From an uncultured Cytophagales bacterium (GTDB lineage Bacteria; Bacteroidota; Bacteroidia; Cytophagales; UBA9547): 64,000 nt of DNA. Below, piece after piece: positions 16,818 through 25,500 of this stretch. Where the stretch lies: the NCBI GenBank assembly GCA_945957555.1, contig CAMFLX010000009.1, positions 23,237 to 87,236 on the forward strand, written 5' to 3'. The stretch's first letter is position 1. Every line of letters starts with the position of its first letter. A program made the position numbers and the translations under genes. Below the pieces are notes generated by a model that saw only the letters and a program-made list of their open reading frames with translations, made no database searches and was not told the origin of the DNA.

Positions 16818-17202
16818 GACTATTGCCATTAATACGTTGGAGTGTCAAAGATAGTTTTTTTTCTATTTCTTTAAAAGTAAGTATTTCTTTACCTACATAT
16901 ATGAATATGATGGAAAGCTTGGTTTCAGATTTAAGAAAATGTTTGTGAATTCGATAAGCCTCTCTTATTCTCCTTGTTATTAAGTGACGATCAACGGAGC
17001 GCTTAAAGCTTTTTTTAGGAACGGATACTAATATCTGATTTTGTGTCAGTTTTTGGTTGTATGAACAAAGATACTTATAAGGGTAAACAAAATCGGAAGA
17101 TCTAGAAGAGAACATCTTTTGGATGACTTTTCTGCTTCTTAATCTTTCATCTTTGGAAAAACTGAAAGACTTTGGCTTGGGCTCAAGGTCTTCCGACTTC
17201 AT
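16801..17202 (-). CDS. rnpA: Ribonuclease P protein component
   Basis: The 133-residue basic protein binds RNase P RNA and helps cleave the 5' leader of pre-tRNA. It carries FSFSKDERLRSRKVIQKMF at the N-terminus and the RNR region as KRSVDRHLITRRIREAYR. Compared with the usual RNxxKRxxRE, the Asn is His and the Lys is Thr here. Its place 9 bp after rpmH is the classic rpmH-rnpA pair. Its 3' end overlaps the S41 peptidase start. Confidence 0.93.
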   Translation of the reverse strand: MKSEDLEPKPKSFSFSKDERLRSRKVIQKMFSSRSSDFVYPYKYLCSYNQKLTQNQILVSVPKKSFKRSVDRHLITRRIREAYRIHKHFLKSETKLSIIFIYVGKEILTFKEIEKKLSLTLQRINGNSHEHKA

Positions 17203-17211
17203 TTCTAAATA

Positions 17212-17370
17212 TTATTTCTTGTTTCTTTTTTCGTCAGAAACAGTTAGTTTTTTTCTTCCTTTTCTTCTACGAGCAGTTAATACTCTTCTACCGTTAGCAG
17301 ATTCCATTCTCTCTCTGAAACCGTGTTTGTTTTTTCTTTTTCTTACTGATGGCTGAAATGTACGTTTCAT
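17212..17370 (-). CDS. rpmH: 50S ribosomal protein L34
   Basis: A 52-residue, very basic protein read on the minus strand: it begins [18 protein letters not shown] and continues [20 protein letters not shown], the L34 signature. L34 is a late-binding large-subunit protein. The ATG is preceded by AAAGGATTG, and a strong TTG-N20-TACCTTTG promoter lies at 17427-17457. rnpA follows after 9 bp. Confidence 0.97.
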   Translation of the reverse strand: MKRTFQPSVRKRKNKHGFRERMESANGRRVLTARRRKGRKKLTVSDEKRNKK

Positions 17371-17426
17371 ATTACAATCCTTTATATAATATTTTTAAAT
17401 ATAGCTACACTATTATTTTGAGCCTG

Positions 17427-17457
17427 CAAAGGTAGTGATTATTTTGTTTATGCACAA
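17427..17457 (-). promoter_or_regulatory. TTG-N20-TACCTTTG promoter of rpmH-rnpA
   Basis: On the minus strand, TTG (17457-17455) and TACCTTTG (17434-17427) are 20 bp apart. It sits between nuoA and rpmH, so the ribosomal/RNase P set has its own start, with a leader of about 50 nt. Confidence 0.8.
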
Positions 17458-17464
17458 TATAATT

Positions 17465-17941
17465 TTAAATATTATTGTGGCTTGCGATAGAACTCATTTG
17501 TTTGTTAAAGTTCTGGTAGATTTCTGGTATATCGTTTTTGTGATTTTGCTTTTTATATCCCCAATCAAAGTAACCTTTGGTCCAAATATAGGCCAAGCCA
17601 ATTGCTAATAAGACAATGAATATGAGAAGCTCTACAAATGCAAGCCAGTACCATGACGAGCCATATTGGGCAAAGTAGGCTTTATTGGAAAAAGCCATGG
17701 CCCATGGGAATAGGAGTATTAACTCCACTTCGAAGAGAAGAAATGCAAGCGCAATGATATAGTATTTTGGGTTAAAGGTGCTATTTAAGGCTCCGATGCT
17801 CTCTTCGCCGCTTTCATATGTCCCTAATTTTACGGGATTGGGTTTGTCTGTCCTTAGTATCCGACTGATCAGAAATGTAGCGAGTACAAAAGTGACCATA
17901 ATACAAACAAATATTAATATAGTGCCAAAGTTAGAGATCAT
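17465..17941 (-). CDS. nuoA: NADH-quinone oxidoreductase subunit A
   Basis: The 158-residue protein has three membrane helices (about 8-28, 61-81, 93-115). It shows the subunit 3/NuoA motifs KLGTYESGEESIG in the cytoplasmic loop and FNPKYYIIALAFLLFEVELI in helix 2. NuoA is part of the membrane arm of complex I, at the quinone-site junction. No nuoB or other nuo gene follows: the next gene downstream is rpmH. A polar C-terminal extension of about 35 residues follows the last helix. Confidence 0.93.
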   Translation of the reverse strand: MISNFGTILIFVCIMVTFVLATFLISRILRTDKPNPVKLGTYESGEESIGALNSTFNPKYYIIALAFLLFEVELILLFPWAMAFSNKAYFAQYGSSWYWLAFVELLIFIVLLAIGLAYIWTKGYFDWGYKKQNHKNDIPEIYQNFNKQMSSIASHNNI

Positions 17942-17944
17942 TTT

Positions 17945-18406
17945 TTAACTTATTGCTTGTAGCAGTTTATGATAAAGTTCGATAAATGTATCGTAGAGGA
18001 AATAGATAAACCCGCCTCCAGCAAGTCCCCAAATGATAGAAGAGCAAAACATTGTAAAAAGTATCCTAGAGGTTGCTTCCCCTCGAGTTACAGCGACAAG
18101 GGTACCTCCGATTGGCGTTAACAATGGAGGCGTTGCTAAAGCAATGCCCCATAAGCCAAATTTTTGATAAATTTTTATAATACGTCTGTTTGTAGTACTG
18201 AATTTTGTTCTCCTGTTAAAGTATATTTTATAAATTAAGTTTTTAATCTTCGTTTTAAAAAGCGTAATAATGGTTACGGTTGTCATCATTCCTGCCGATG
18301 TTGCAATGATAGCTACCCAAAAGTTCATCTTATGAGCTAAGGCTAAAGGATAGGCGAATAAAAACTTTAGCATTGCTAACAAAAAAACCTCAATAAAATC
18401 AACCAT
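17945..18406 (-). CDS. Small multi-pass membrane protein
   Basis: A 153-residue protein with three or four hydrophobic segments and a basic cytoplasmic loop (KTKIKNLIYKIYFNRRTKF). The re-entrant-looking segment GLWGIALATPPLLTPIGGTL resembles the small multidrug export (PF06695) or DedA-like families, but the match is too weak to name a function. It ends 3 bp before nuoA and may be co-transcribed with it. Confidence 0.65.
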   Translation of the reverse strand: MVDFIEVFLLAMLKFLFAYPLALAHKMNFWVAIIATSAGMMTTVTIITLFKTKIKNLIYKIYFNRRTKFSTTNRRIIKIYQKFGLWGIALATPPLLTPIGGTLVAVTRGEATSRILFTMFCSSIIWGLAGGGFIYFLYDTFIELYHKLLQAIS

Positions 18407-18444
18407 TACCTCTTCACTTTATAATTTACAACTCAAAAAACGTC

Positions 18445-19749
18445 CTATTTGGAGCACATTCTAACAATATTTTCGTATGTATTTTCCCAGTTCCTCCAAA
18501 TTTTATGAGTACCAAGCGATTCGTTATGGAATATAATAACAAGTTCCCCGCCAAGTTGTTTAGTGATTTCGTAAAGGGGTTTGATTTGATAAATTACCTC
18601 GTTGGCTCGGACTTTTAAAAAATATTTAAAAGTACTATCCATAGCTACAAATGGATGGATGGTGAGGTCCGTTCGTGTTTCTGATTGTAGATCGTAAAAA
18701 GGATAAGGAGTACAAATGCTAGCCCTAAAACCAATTTGAGTAGAATATCCCATAGTGTAATCATCTTTGATACCACATTTAATCAGATTCAAATGTGTTT
18801 CAGGGAACTTTAAACGCAGATAATGTTGCCTTGAAGCATTTGGTTTATTTCCCGTGATGTCTTCCAACCTATCAATTTCTTTTGTTACTTTTTTCTCATC
18901 AAAATTTGCGTTGTAGGATGGATGAATCCCTACATCATATTTCTCATTCATCTTTTTGATAATGTCAATATATTCTTTGTTCCTGAAAGAAACGTTTTTG
19001 TCAAAAGTGTTGTAATCACCTAATAGAAAAAAATACCTTGGTCTAATGTTATATTGATCATGGATTGAAATCTGTTTTGCATAAGTGTCGAATGGGTCTG
19101 CTTTAGTACCAAAATGCACCTGCAATCTTCTCCAAAGTTTTTTGAACTGAAGTTTGAAAAGTAACCTAGTTATAGAAAACCCAATTCGAACAATACCTTT
19201 ATTCTTATATGCAAAAGCATTGTCTATGTCAATAGTTGGTACAAATTTATAAGGTATAGGACTGAAAAAGTAAGTAGGGTGTTTTTCCAGTATCATGTTT
19301 TTCAAGTCTCTGGCAATTAAGTTGCATATGGGGAGTTTTAAGAAATTTCTTTGAAAAGCAACACTATTTTCTGGTTTGTATCTTTTATGGTTATCTAGTG
19401 GTGAAGGTAAATATTCTTCGTATCTGCTTACCAAATAGAATACAGTAGCAAACGGATCAAAAGGTAGTGAACCACTATTCACGGGAAATAGCACTTTATA
19501 GTCATTGTAAGTAGCTATTTCTATGTTTTGTTTGGTGATACTTGCCTCAAACAAGAGATTGGCAGATTCAAGCACAAGGTCTGAAGATAAATTTATGTTG
19601 TTGCCGTATGTGATTTTTGGACCCGTGTGATTATTAAATTCATTTTCATTGATAGTGATCTTAAAATCAGCCAATAAAATGGTTTTGAATATTATTTCTG
19701 TAGCATATTGAATTCTATTAGATATTGATTTACAATATATTAATATCAT
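18445..19749 (-). CDS. Polysaccharide deacetylase family protein
   Basis: I use the ATG at 19749 (434 aa), where MILIYCKSISNRIQYATEII matches the start of Bacteroidota homologues; 19 more codons upstream are open. An N-terminal DUF7033-like part (about 1-170) precedes a deacetylase (NodB-like) barrel. Candidate metal and catalytic residues are in PTIDIDNAF, VGIHPSYNANF and DLTIHPFVAMDST. The family acts on cell-wall or exopolysaccharide N-acetyl sugars, though the substrate here is unknown. It has no signal peptide. It is divergent from the saccharopine dehydrogenase gene. Confidence 0.82.
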   Translation of the reverse strand: MILIYCKSISNRIQYATEIIFKTILLADFKITINENEFNNHTGPKITYGNNINLSSDLVLESANLLFEASITKQNIEIATYNDYKVLFPVNSGSLPFDPFATVFYLVSRYEEYLPSPLDNHKRYKPENSVAFQRNFLKLPICNLIARDLKNMILEKHPTYFFSPIPYKFVPTIDIDNAFAYKNKGIVRIGFSITRLLFKLQFKKLWRRLQVHFGTKADPFDTYAKQISIHDQYNIRPRYFFLLGDYNTFDKNVSFRNKEYIDIIKKMNEKYDVGIHPSYNANFDEKKVTKEIDRLEDITGNKPNASRQHYLRLKFPETHLNLIKCGIKDDYTMGYSTQIGFRASICTPYPFYDLQSETRTDLTIHPFVAMDSTFKYFLKVRANEVIYQIKPLYEITKQLGGELVIIFHNESLGTHKIWRNWENTYENIVRMCSK

Positions 19750-19834
19750 GGGCCCTCTTTTTAAAAACGTAAAAATATGAAAATATTTTATATTAATAGG
19801 TATCAAATACTTTTAAATAATCGTAAAGTAGGTT

Positions 19835-21052
19835 ATGCGAAATATTTTACTTTTAGGCGCTGGTAAGTCCTCCAGTGTATTGTTGCACAAGTTACATGAA
19901 ATGTCTCAGAATAAATCGGTTAAGATAACGATAGTAGATTTAGTTCTTGACCACATAAAGTACCATGATAGTTTATCTTTTGTAAAGCAAGCTATTGATA
20001 TTAATAATCGTGAGTTGTTAGAAGATGTTATTGTAACACAAGATATTGTGATTTCACTAATGCCCCCAGATCTTCACCTACAAGTAGCTAAATTATGTTT
20101 AGAGTGTAAAAAACATTTCATTTCTGCCTCATATCTTAATGAAAAAATTAAAGCACTAGAGCCTGAGATTTTGAGAAAAGGCTTATTTTTTGTCAATGAA
20201 ATGGGCTTAGACCCAGGCATTGATCATTTGCTAGCGATGGAAATGATTATGGATATTAAGAATAAAGGGGGCATCATTCATACTTTTGAATCCTATTGTG
20301 GAGGATTGGTTGCCCCTGAATCTGATGATAATCCATTACACTATAAAATTACTTGGAATCCCTTAAATATTGTTAATGCAGGAAAAGCAGGTGCAAGGTA
20401 TCTTGAAAACAATGATTTAGTATCGCTTACCCATAAACAGGTTTTTGAACAGCATAAAACGGTAGTGATTCAAGGTTCTGGAAATTTTGAAATGTATGCC
20501 AATCGAGATTCTTTACCCTATATAGATCTCTACGGATTGCAAGGTGTCGATACCTTTGTGAGAGGAACCTTGCGTTTGCCAGGTTTTTGCGCTTCATGGT
20601 CAAATTTGATTGAGATGGGGCTTACTGATGAAAATAAGATAATAAATGATGAGCTTCTGAGGGAAATGGAACAATTGGCTTCTAATAATGCCGTGAAATG
20701 GCTTCTTAAAGATACTACAGTGAAGGCTCCAGCAAATGCTACATCTTATTTGTTGGATACCATTGTTCATAAACTTTATTTTAAGGATAATGACAAAGAC
20801 AGGGTGGTTTTATACCATAAAATAGGTTATTCTCTTGATGGCAAACTGAGGTTTAACGATTTTGTACTGGATAGGAAAGGTAAAGACAAACAGGAGACGG
20901 CTATGGCTGAAACGGTGGGCTTGCCGTTATTGGCTTGTGTAGAGCTCATTCTTGAAAATAAATTTATAAAACCAGGTATTTTGCTTCCTTCTGATACAGA
21001 GGTATTTGAATTGGTTTTGAATAAACTTAGAGGATATGGTTTGTTTTCCTAA
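19835..21052 (+). CDS. Saccharopine dehydrogenase family oxidoreductase
   Basis: This 405-residue protein has an N-terminal Rossmann motif (ILLLGAGKSSSVLLHKL) and a saccharopine dehydrogenase C-terminal domain with GLDPGIDHLLAMEMI and CGGLVAPESDDNPLHYKITW. It resembles the glutamate-forming enzyme (LYS9-like, EC 1.5.1.10), which interconverts saccharopine with 2-aminoadipate semialdehyde and glutamate. In Bacteroidota this enzyme usually belongs to lysine catabolism. The partner lysine-forming enzyme is not in this window. Confidence 0.88.
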   Translation: MRNILLLGAGKSSSVLLHKLHEMSQNKSVKITIVDLVLDHIKYHDSLSFVKQAIDINNRELLEDVIVTQDIVISLMPPDLHLQVAKLCLECKKHFISASYLNEKIKALEPEILRKGLFFVNEMGLDPGIDHLLAMEMIMDIKNKGGIIHTFESYCGGLVAPESDDNPLHYKITWNPLNIVNAGKAGARYLENNDLVSLTHKQVFEQHKTVVIQGSGNFEMYANRDSLPYIDLYGLQGVDTFVRGTLRLPGFCASWSNLIEMGLTDENKIINDELLREMEQLASNNAVKWLLKDTTVKAPANATSYLLDTIVHKLYFKDNDKDRVVLYHKIGYSLDGKLRFNDFVLDRKGKDKQETAMAETVGLPLLACVELILENKFIKPGILLPSDTEVFELVLNKLRGYGLFS

Positions 21053-21114
21053 CTTTATTCCGTACAAAAGAACCTTTAAATGATTCAATATAGATTCCTG
21101 ACTTTGTTTTTGTA

Positions 21115-21146
21115 TTGTATTTGTTTTTAAAAAATTCATATTTTTG
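21115..21146 (+). promoter_or_regulatory. TTG-N21-TATTTTTG promoter of purM
   Basis: TTG at 21115-21117 and TATTTTTG at 21139-21146 form a good -33/-7 pair. Only four bases separate the box from the ATG at 21151, so the transcript should be leaderless. This also excludes the in-frame starts upstream of 21151. Confidence 0.75.
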
Positions 21147-21150
21147 CAAT

Positions 21151-22320
21151 ATGAATACAGAACGTTACGATTTAAGGGGAGTTTCTGCCAGCAAAGAAGA
21201 TGTGCACAATGCCATAAAAAATGTCGACAAGGGCATTTATCCTTCAGCATTCTGCAAAGTTATTCCTGACATTCTTGGTGGAGATGAAACTTATTGTAAT
21301 ATCATGCATGCTGATGGCGCTGGTACCAAATCCTCTTTGGCGTATATGTATTGGAAAGAAACAGGTGATATTTCAGTGTGGAAAGGCATAGCACAAGATG
21401 CAATCATTATGAATATTGATGATTTATTGTGTGTTGGCGCCGATACTAATATCTTATTATCATCTACGATTGGTAGGAATAAACATTTGATCCCAGGTGA
21501 AGTGATCTCAGCAATTATCAATGGCACCGAGGAGATCCTTCAAATGCTTCGCAGTCATGGATTAGAGATATACAGTACAGGTGGGGAAACTGCTGATGTA
21601 GGGGATTTGGTGAGGACTGTGATCGTAGATAGTACTGTAACTTGCCGGATGAAAAGAGATGATGTAATTACCAATGAAAACATAAAGGCTGGCCAAGTGG
21701 TAGTAGGGCTTTCGTCTTTTGGTAGGGCGTCTTACGAAACCGAATACAATGGAGGTATGGGTAGCAATGGACTCACCTCTGCGCGCCATGATGTGTTCAA
21801 TAAAATGTTGGCCACAAGATATCCAGATAGTTTTAACCCGCTCATGCCTAGAGATTTGGTTTATGTGGGAGCTTATAACTTGACAGATATTTATGAAAAT
21901 TTACCAGTAAATGTCGGCCAATTGATTTTGTCACCTACTAGAACCTATGCACCTATCATGAAACAAGTATTTAAAGAATACAGAAAGGCACTTGGAGGAT
22001 TGATTCACTGTAGTGGTGGCGCACAGACCAAGGTGCTGAACTTTATCAACAACTTACATGTGGTTAAAGACAACATGTTTGCGGTCCCTCCATTATTCTC
22101 GTTGATTCAAAAACAAAGTACAACCTCATGGAAAGAGATGTACAAAGTTTTTAACATGGGACACAGAATGGAAATATATGTAGATGAGAAATATGCCGAG
22201 GACATTATAGCCATTTCAAAATCATATAACGTAGACGCACAAATCATTGGTAGGGTAGAGCCTTACGACGGCAAGAAGGTGACTATCGTAAATGAAAATG
22301 GGAAGTTTATATATGAATAA
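21151..22320 (+). CDS. purM: Phosphoribosylformylglycinamidine cyclo-ligase (AIR synthase)
   Basis: 389 residues from the ATG at 21151. PurM converts FGAM to AIR using ATP in purine synthesis. Motifs include HADGAGTKSSLAYMYW, AQDAIIMNIDDLLCVGA, STGGETADVGDLVRT, and GQVVVGLSSFGRASYETEYN. The length and insertions match the longer Bacteroidota type rather than the ~345-residue E. coli form. It stands alone with its own promoter. Confidence 0.95.
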   Translation: MNTERYDLRGVSASKEDVHNAIKNVDKGIYPSAFCKVIPDILGGDETYCNIMHADGAGTKSSLAYMYWKETGDISVWKGIAQDAIIMNIDDLLCVGADTNILLSSTIGRNKHLIPGEVISAIINGTEEILQMLRSHGLEIYSTGGETADVGDLVRTVIVDSTVTCRMKRDDVITNENIKAGQVVVGLSSFGRASYETEYNGGMGSNGLTSARHDVFNKMLATRYPDSFNPLMPRDLVYVGAYNLTDIYENLPVNVGQLILSPTRTYAPIMKQVFKEYRKALGGLIHCSGGAQTKVLNFINNLHVVKDNMFAVPPLFSLIQKQSTTSWKEMYKVFNMGHRMEIYVDEKYAEDIIAISKSYNVDAQIIGRVEPYDGKKVTIVNENGKFIYE

Positions 22321-22490
22321 TACCATTGATACATAAGCTTAACTAGATTTGCGCCCCTAAAAATTGGGAGTGGTTTTGTAAACTAATTTTGTGGTTAGAC
22401 GTAATATTAAAGATTATAGGGTCTTGTGCTTGTGAGTGTAGAACTTAAGTGCTTGATGATAAGGTTTTAAGAAAATTCAAATAATTTCCA

Positions 22491-22498
22491 TACATTTG
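22491..22498 (+). promoter_or_regulatory. TACATTTG -7 box before the repetitive cargo gene
   Basis: TACATTTG fits the -7 consensus and lies 22 bp before the ATG at 22521. The -33 element is only a TTT at 22466-22468. TAGATTTG (22344-22351) and TAATTTTG (22384-22391) further upstream are alternative boxes in the same 200-bp gap. Confidence 0.5.
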
Positions 22499-22520
22499 TG
22501 GGATTAACATACTCGGCTAC

Positions 22521-25500
22521 ATGAAAAAAATGCTCTTTCGATTACTATTATTATTTATAACCTTACTCTCTGTGAGTTCGTCTTATGCGACGGATTATTA
22601 TTCAACAGTTGCGCTGGGTACTGGAGATGATGTTACAGATGTTAATAACTGGTCTGATGTTTATGGCGATCAGCCAATTTCTTTTGGTGGCAGCGGTAAT
22701 TCTCCGATTGATTTTTCATCCGGAAGTGATGTATTTCATATAATTGATGGGGATGCTATGATTGCATCAACGGCTTGGACTGTTCTAGGTTCTGTAATTG
22801 TACATTCATCAAGTGCCTTCGACGCAAGTGGGTTTAATCATTCGGTAATTGTTGACATCGAGGCAGGAGGTTTGTACACAGTAACAAATACCTATTCTAA
22901 TCTCGTTTTCGGAACTGTAGACATAGCAGCAGAGTTTCATATTGCAGGAACATCGGCATCTTTTCTTCGTTATGATCTTACTTATCCTAATTTATACTTT
23001 GATGGTTCTGGGACCCTTACTGCGCTCACTAATAATTTAAATGTAAACGGCAGTCTCTTTATAAATGGTAAGACCGTTAATGTCTCTACCACTGTAGCAA
23101 GGGTAGTCAATATTGGAGGGAATCTTGAAATACTTGCTGGTACTTTTAGAGTGGCAAATAATTCTGCTAGTAGTACAATAAATATTACTGGTGATATTAA
23201 TATTTCAGGAGGTACTTTTGTTGGAACTGCATCAACTGGAAGCCCAATCATAAATGCCGTAAACTTTAACCAAAGTGGTGGAACTTTTACTGGAGTAAAT
23301 GCAACGGCGACAACAGCTGCTGGCAACCCTGTTTTTAATATCACAGGAGACTTCACTAAATCATCAGGAACATATAATGCAAGATCAACCGTAGCAACTA
23401 CTGGTTCCGGTTTTCCAACTTTTGTAATGTCTGGAAGTAGTAAAAATATTAGCGTGAATTCATTTACAACGAATGCTCACAATTTTACAATTAATTCAAC
23501 TATAGGACTTTCAAGTAATTTTAGTGTCGGTAAGGCGTTGACAATTGGTGCTTCTGGAAATTTAAGTATCAATGCCAATACTTTAACTATAGGAGGGGGC
23601 TTTACTAATTCAGGAACTTTAACTGGAGGAGCAAGTTCAAAAATTACGTTTAATAGTACTACTTCTGGTGCGACATTGCCAGCAATTACCCTAAATACTT
23701 TAACCGTAAGTTCTACCGGACAAACGATTGCTTTAGGAGGAGATGTTTTAGCTACTAATGTGTCTATTACTTCTGGTACTCTTTCTATAGGTGCCAATAC
23801 TTTAACATTGGATGGTACTATTTCCAATTCAGGGACCTTTACTGGTGGAGCCACATCAAATGTTGTTATTGGAACGAGTGCGGTAGGTTTAAGTTTGCCA
23901 GCAGTAACGCTGAATAATTTAACTGTAAATGCTTCTACTTCTTCAGCTGGTGGGGCAGTAACTGTGAACGGAACCATCACTTTAAATACAGGAACTTTTA
24001 ATCCAGCAAACTTACTAACACTTGGAACTGGAGCAAATATAGTCGTAGTAGGTGGTACTTTGTCGGGTGTGCCAACATTTGGTACTTCTGTGAACGTTAC
24101 TTATTCGGGTTCTGGTAACAATACGGCCGATTATGAACTGCCGTCTTCTTCGACGGTTTTAAATAATATTACTTTTGCAAAATCGGGAGGAATCGTTTCT
24201 TTGAACCATTCCATTACTGTTAACGGCACTCTAACTATTACAAGTGGATCTTTGAACTCAGCGGGTTTTGGAATCGATGCTAAAGGCGATTGGGTTAATA
24301 ATTCTACCTATACAGCTTCGAGTAACACGGTCACATTTTCGGGTACAGGAACTCAAACGCTTTCTGGGAGCTCCTCACCAACATTTTATGGTTTAACGAT
24401 CAACAAATCCTCAGGCACGCTTGCACTGTCCAATGCTATAACGGTAAGCAATACCTTATCGATGACTGCTGGTACATTGGATAACTCAGGAAGCAATATC
24501 TCTTTGGGTAATGGTGCGAATATCATAGTGGATCAGGGAACGATACAGGCAACCCCATCTTTTGGAACGACCGTTAACGTAACCTATACAGGTACTGGAG
24601 ATAAAACTGCTAATAATGCCTTACCAACAGGCTCAACGGTTTTGAATAATGTGACTTTTGGGAAAACTGGAACAGTAACATTGGGTCATGCGATCACGGT
24701 TAATGGTACATTTACCATTTCATCTGGTACATTGAACACGGATGCGACTAATAATTATGCCATTACATTAAAGGGTGATTGGATCAATAATGGTACGTTT
24801 ACACCCAATACAAGTACAACTACGTTTTCTAGCAGCGGAACACAAACCATATCTGGGTCGTCCTCAACAGCGTTTGGTAGTCTAACAGTTAATAAACCCA
24901 CAGGATCGTTGGTTTTGGGATCTCCTGTAAGTGCAAGCGGAACGGTTACTCTTACTGCCGGAACTCTTGACAATACGGGAAGTCAGATAACTTTGGGTAA
25001 TGGTGCGACTATTGTCAAAGATGCTGGTTTATTTCAGTCAACCCCCACTTTTGGTACTACAGTTAATGTTCAATATACTGGTAATGGAAGCATCAGTGTA
25101 GGTAATGAAATGCCTACAAGTTCAACGGTGTTGAATGATGTAACTTTTGGCAAGTCAGGTACTGTGACATTGACCAACCCGATGACTGTTAATGGGATAT
25201 TGACCATTAGTTCAGGTATTTTGAATACAGATGGTACAAGCAACTTTGCGATAGATGCTAAAGGTAACTGGGTAAACAATGGCACCTTTACCGTAAACAA
25301 CAGCCCTGTTACTTTCTCTGGAACTACAGCCATGAGCGGTTCTGGGTCTCATGATTTCGCAGCAGTGACTGTTTCAGGTGCTTTGACTGCACCATCGGCA
25401 CTTAATATTTCAGGAAACTTCACCAACAATGGTACATTTACACATAATGCGGGTACTGTGACTTTAAATGGTTCAAGTTCTTCAAACTTGGCTGGCACCC

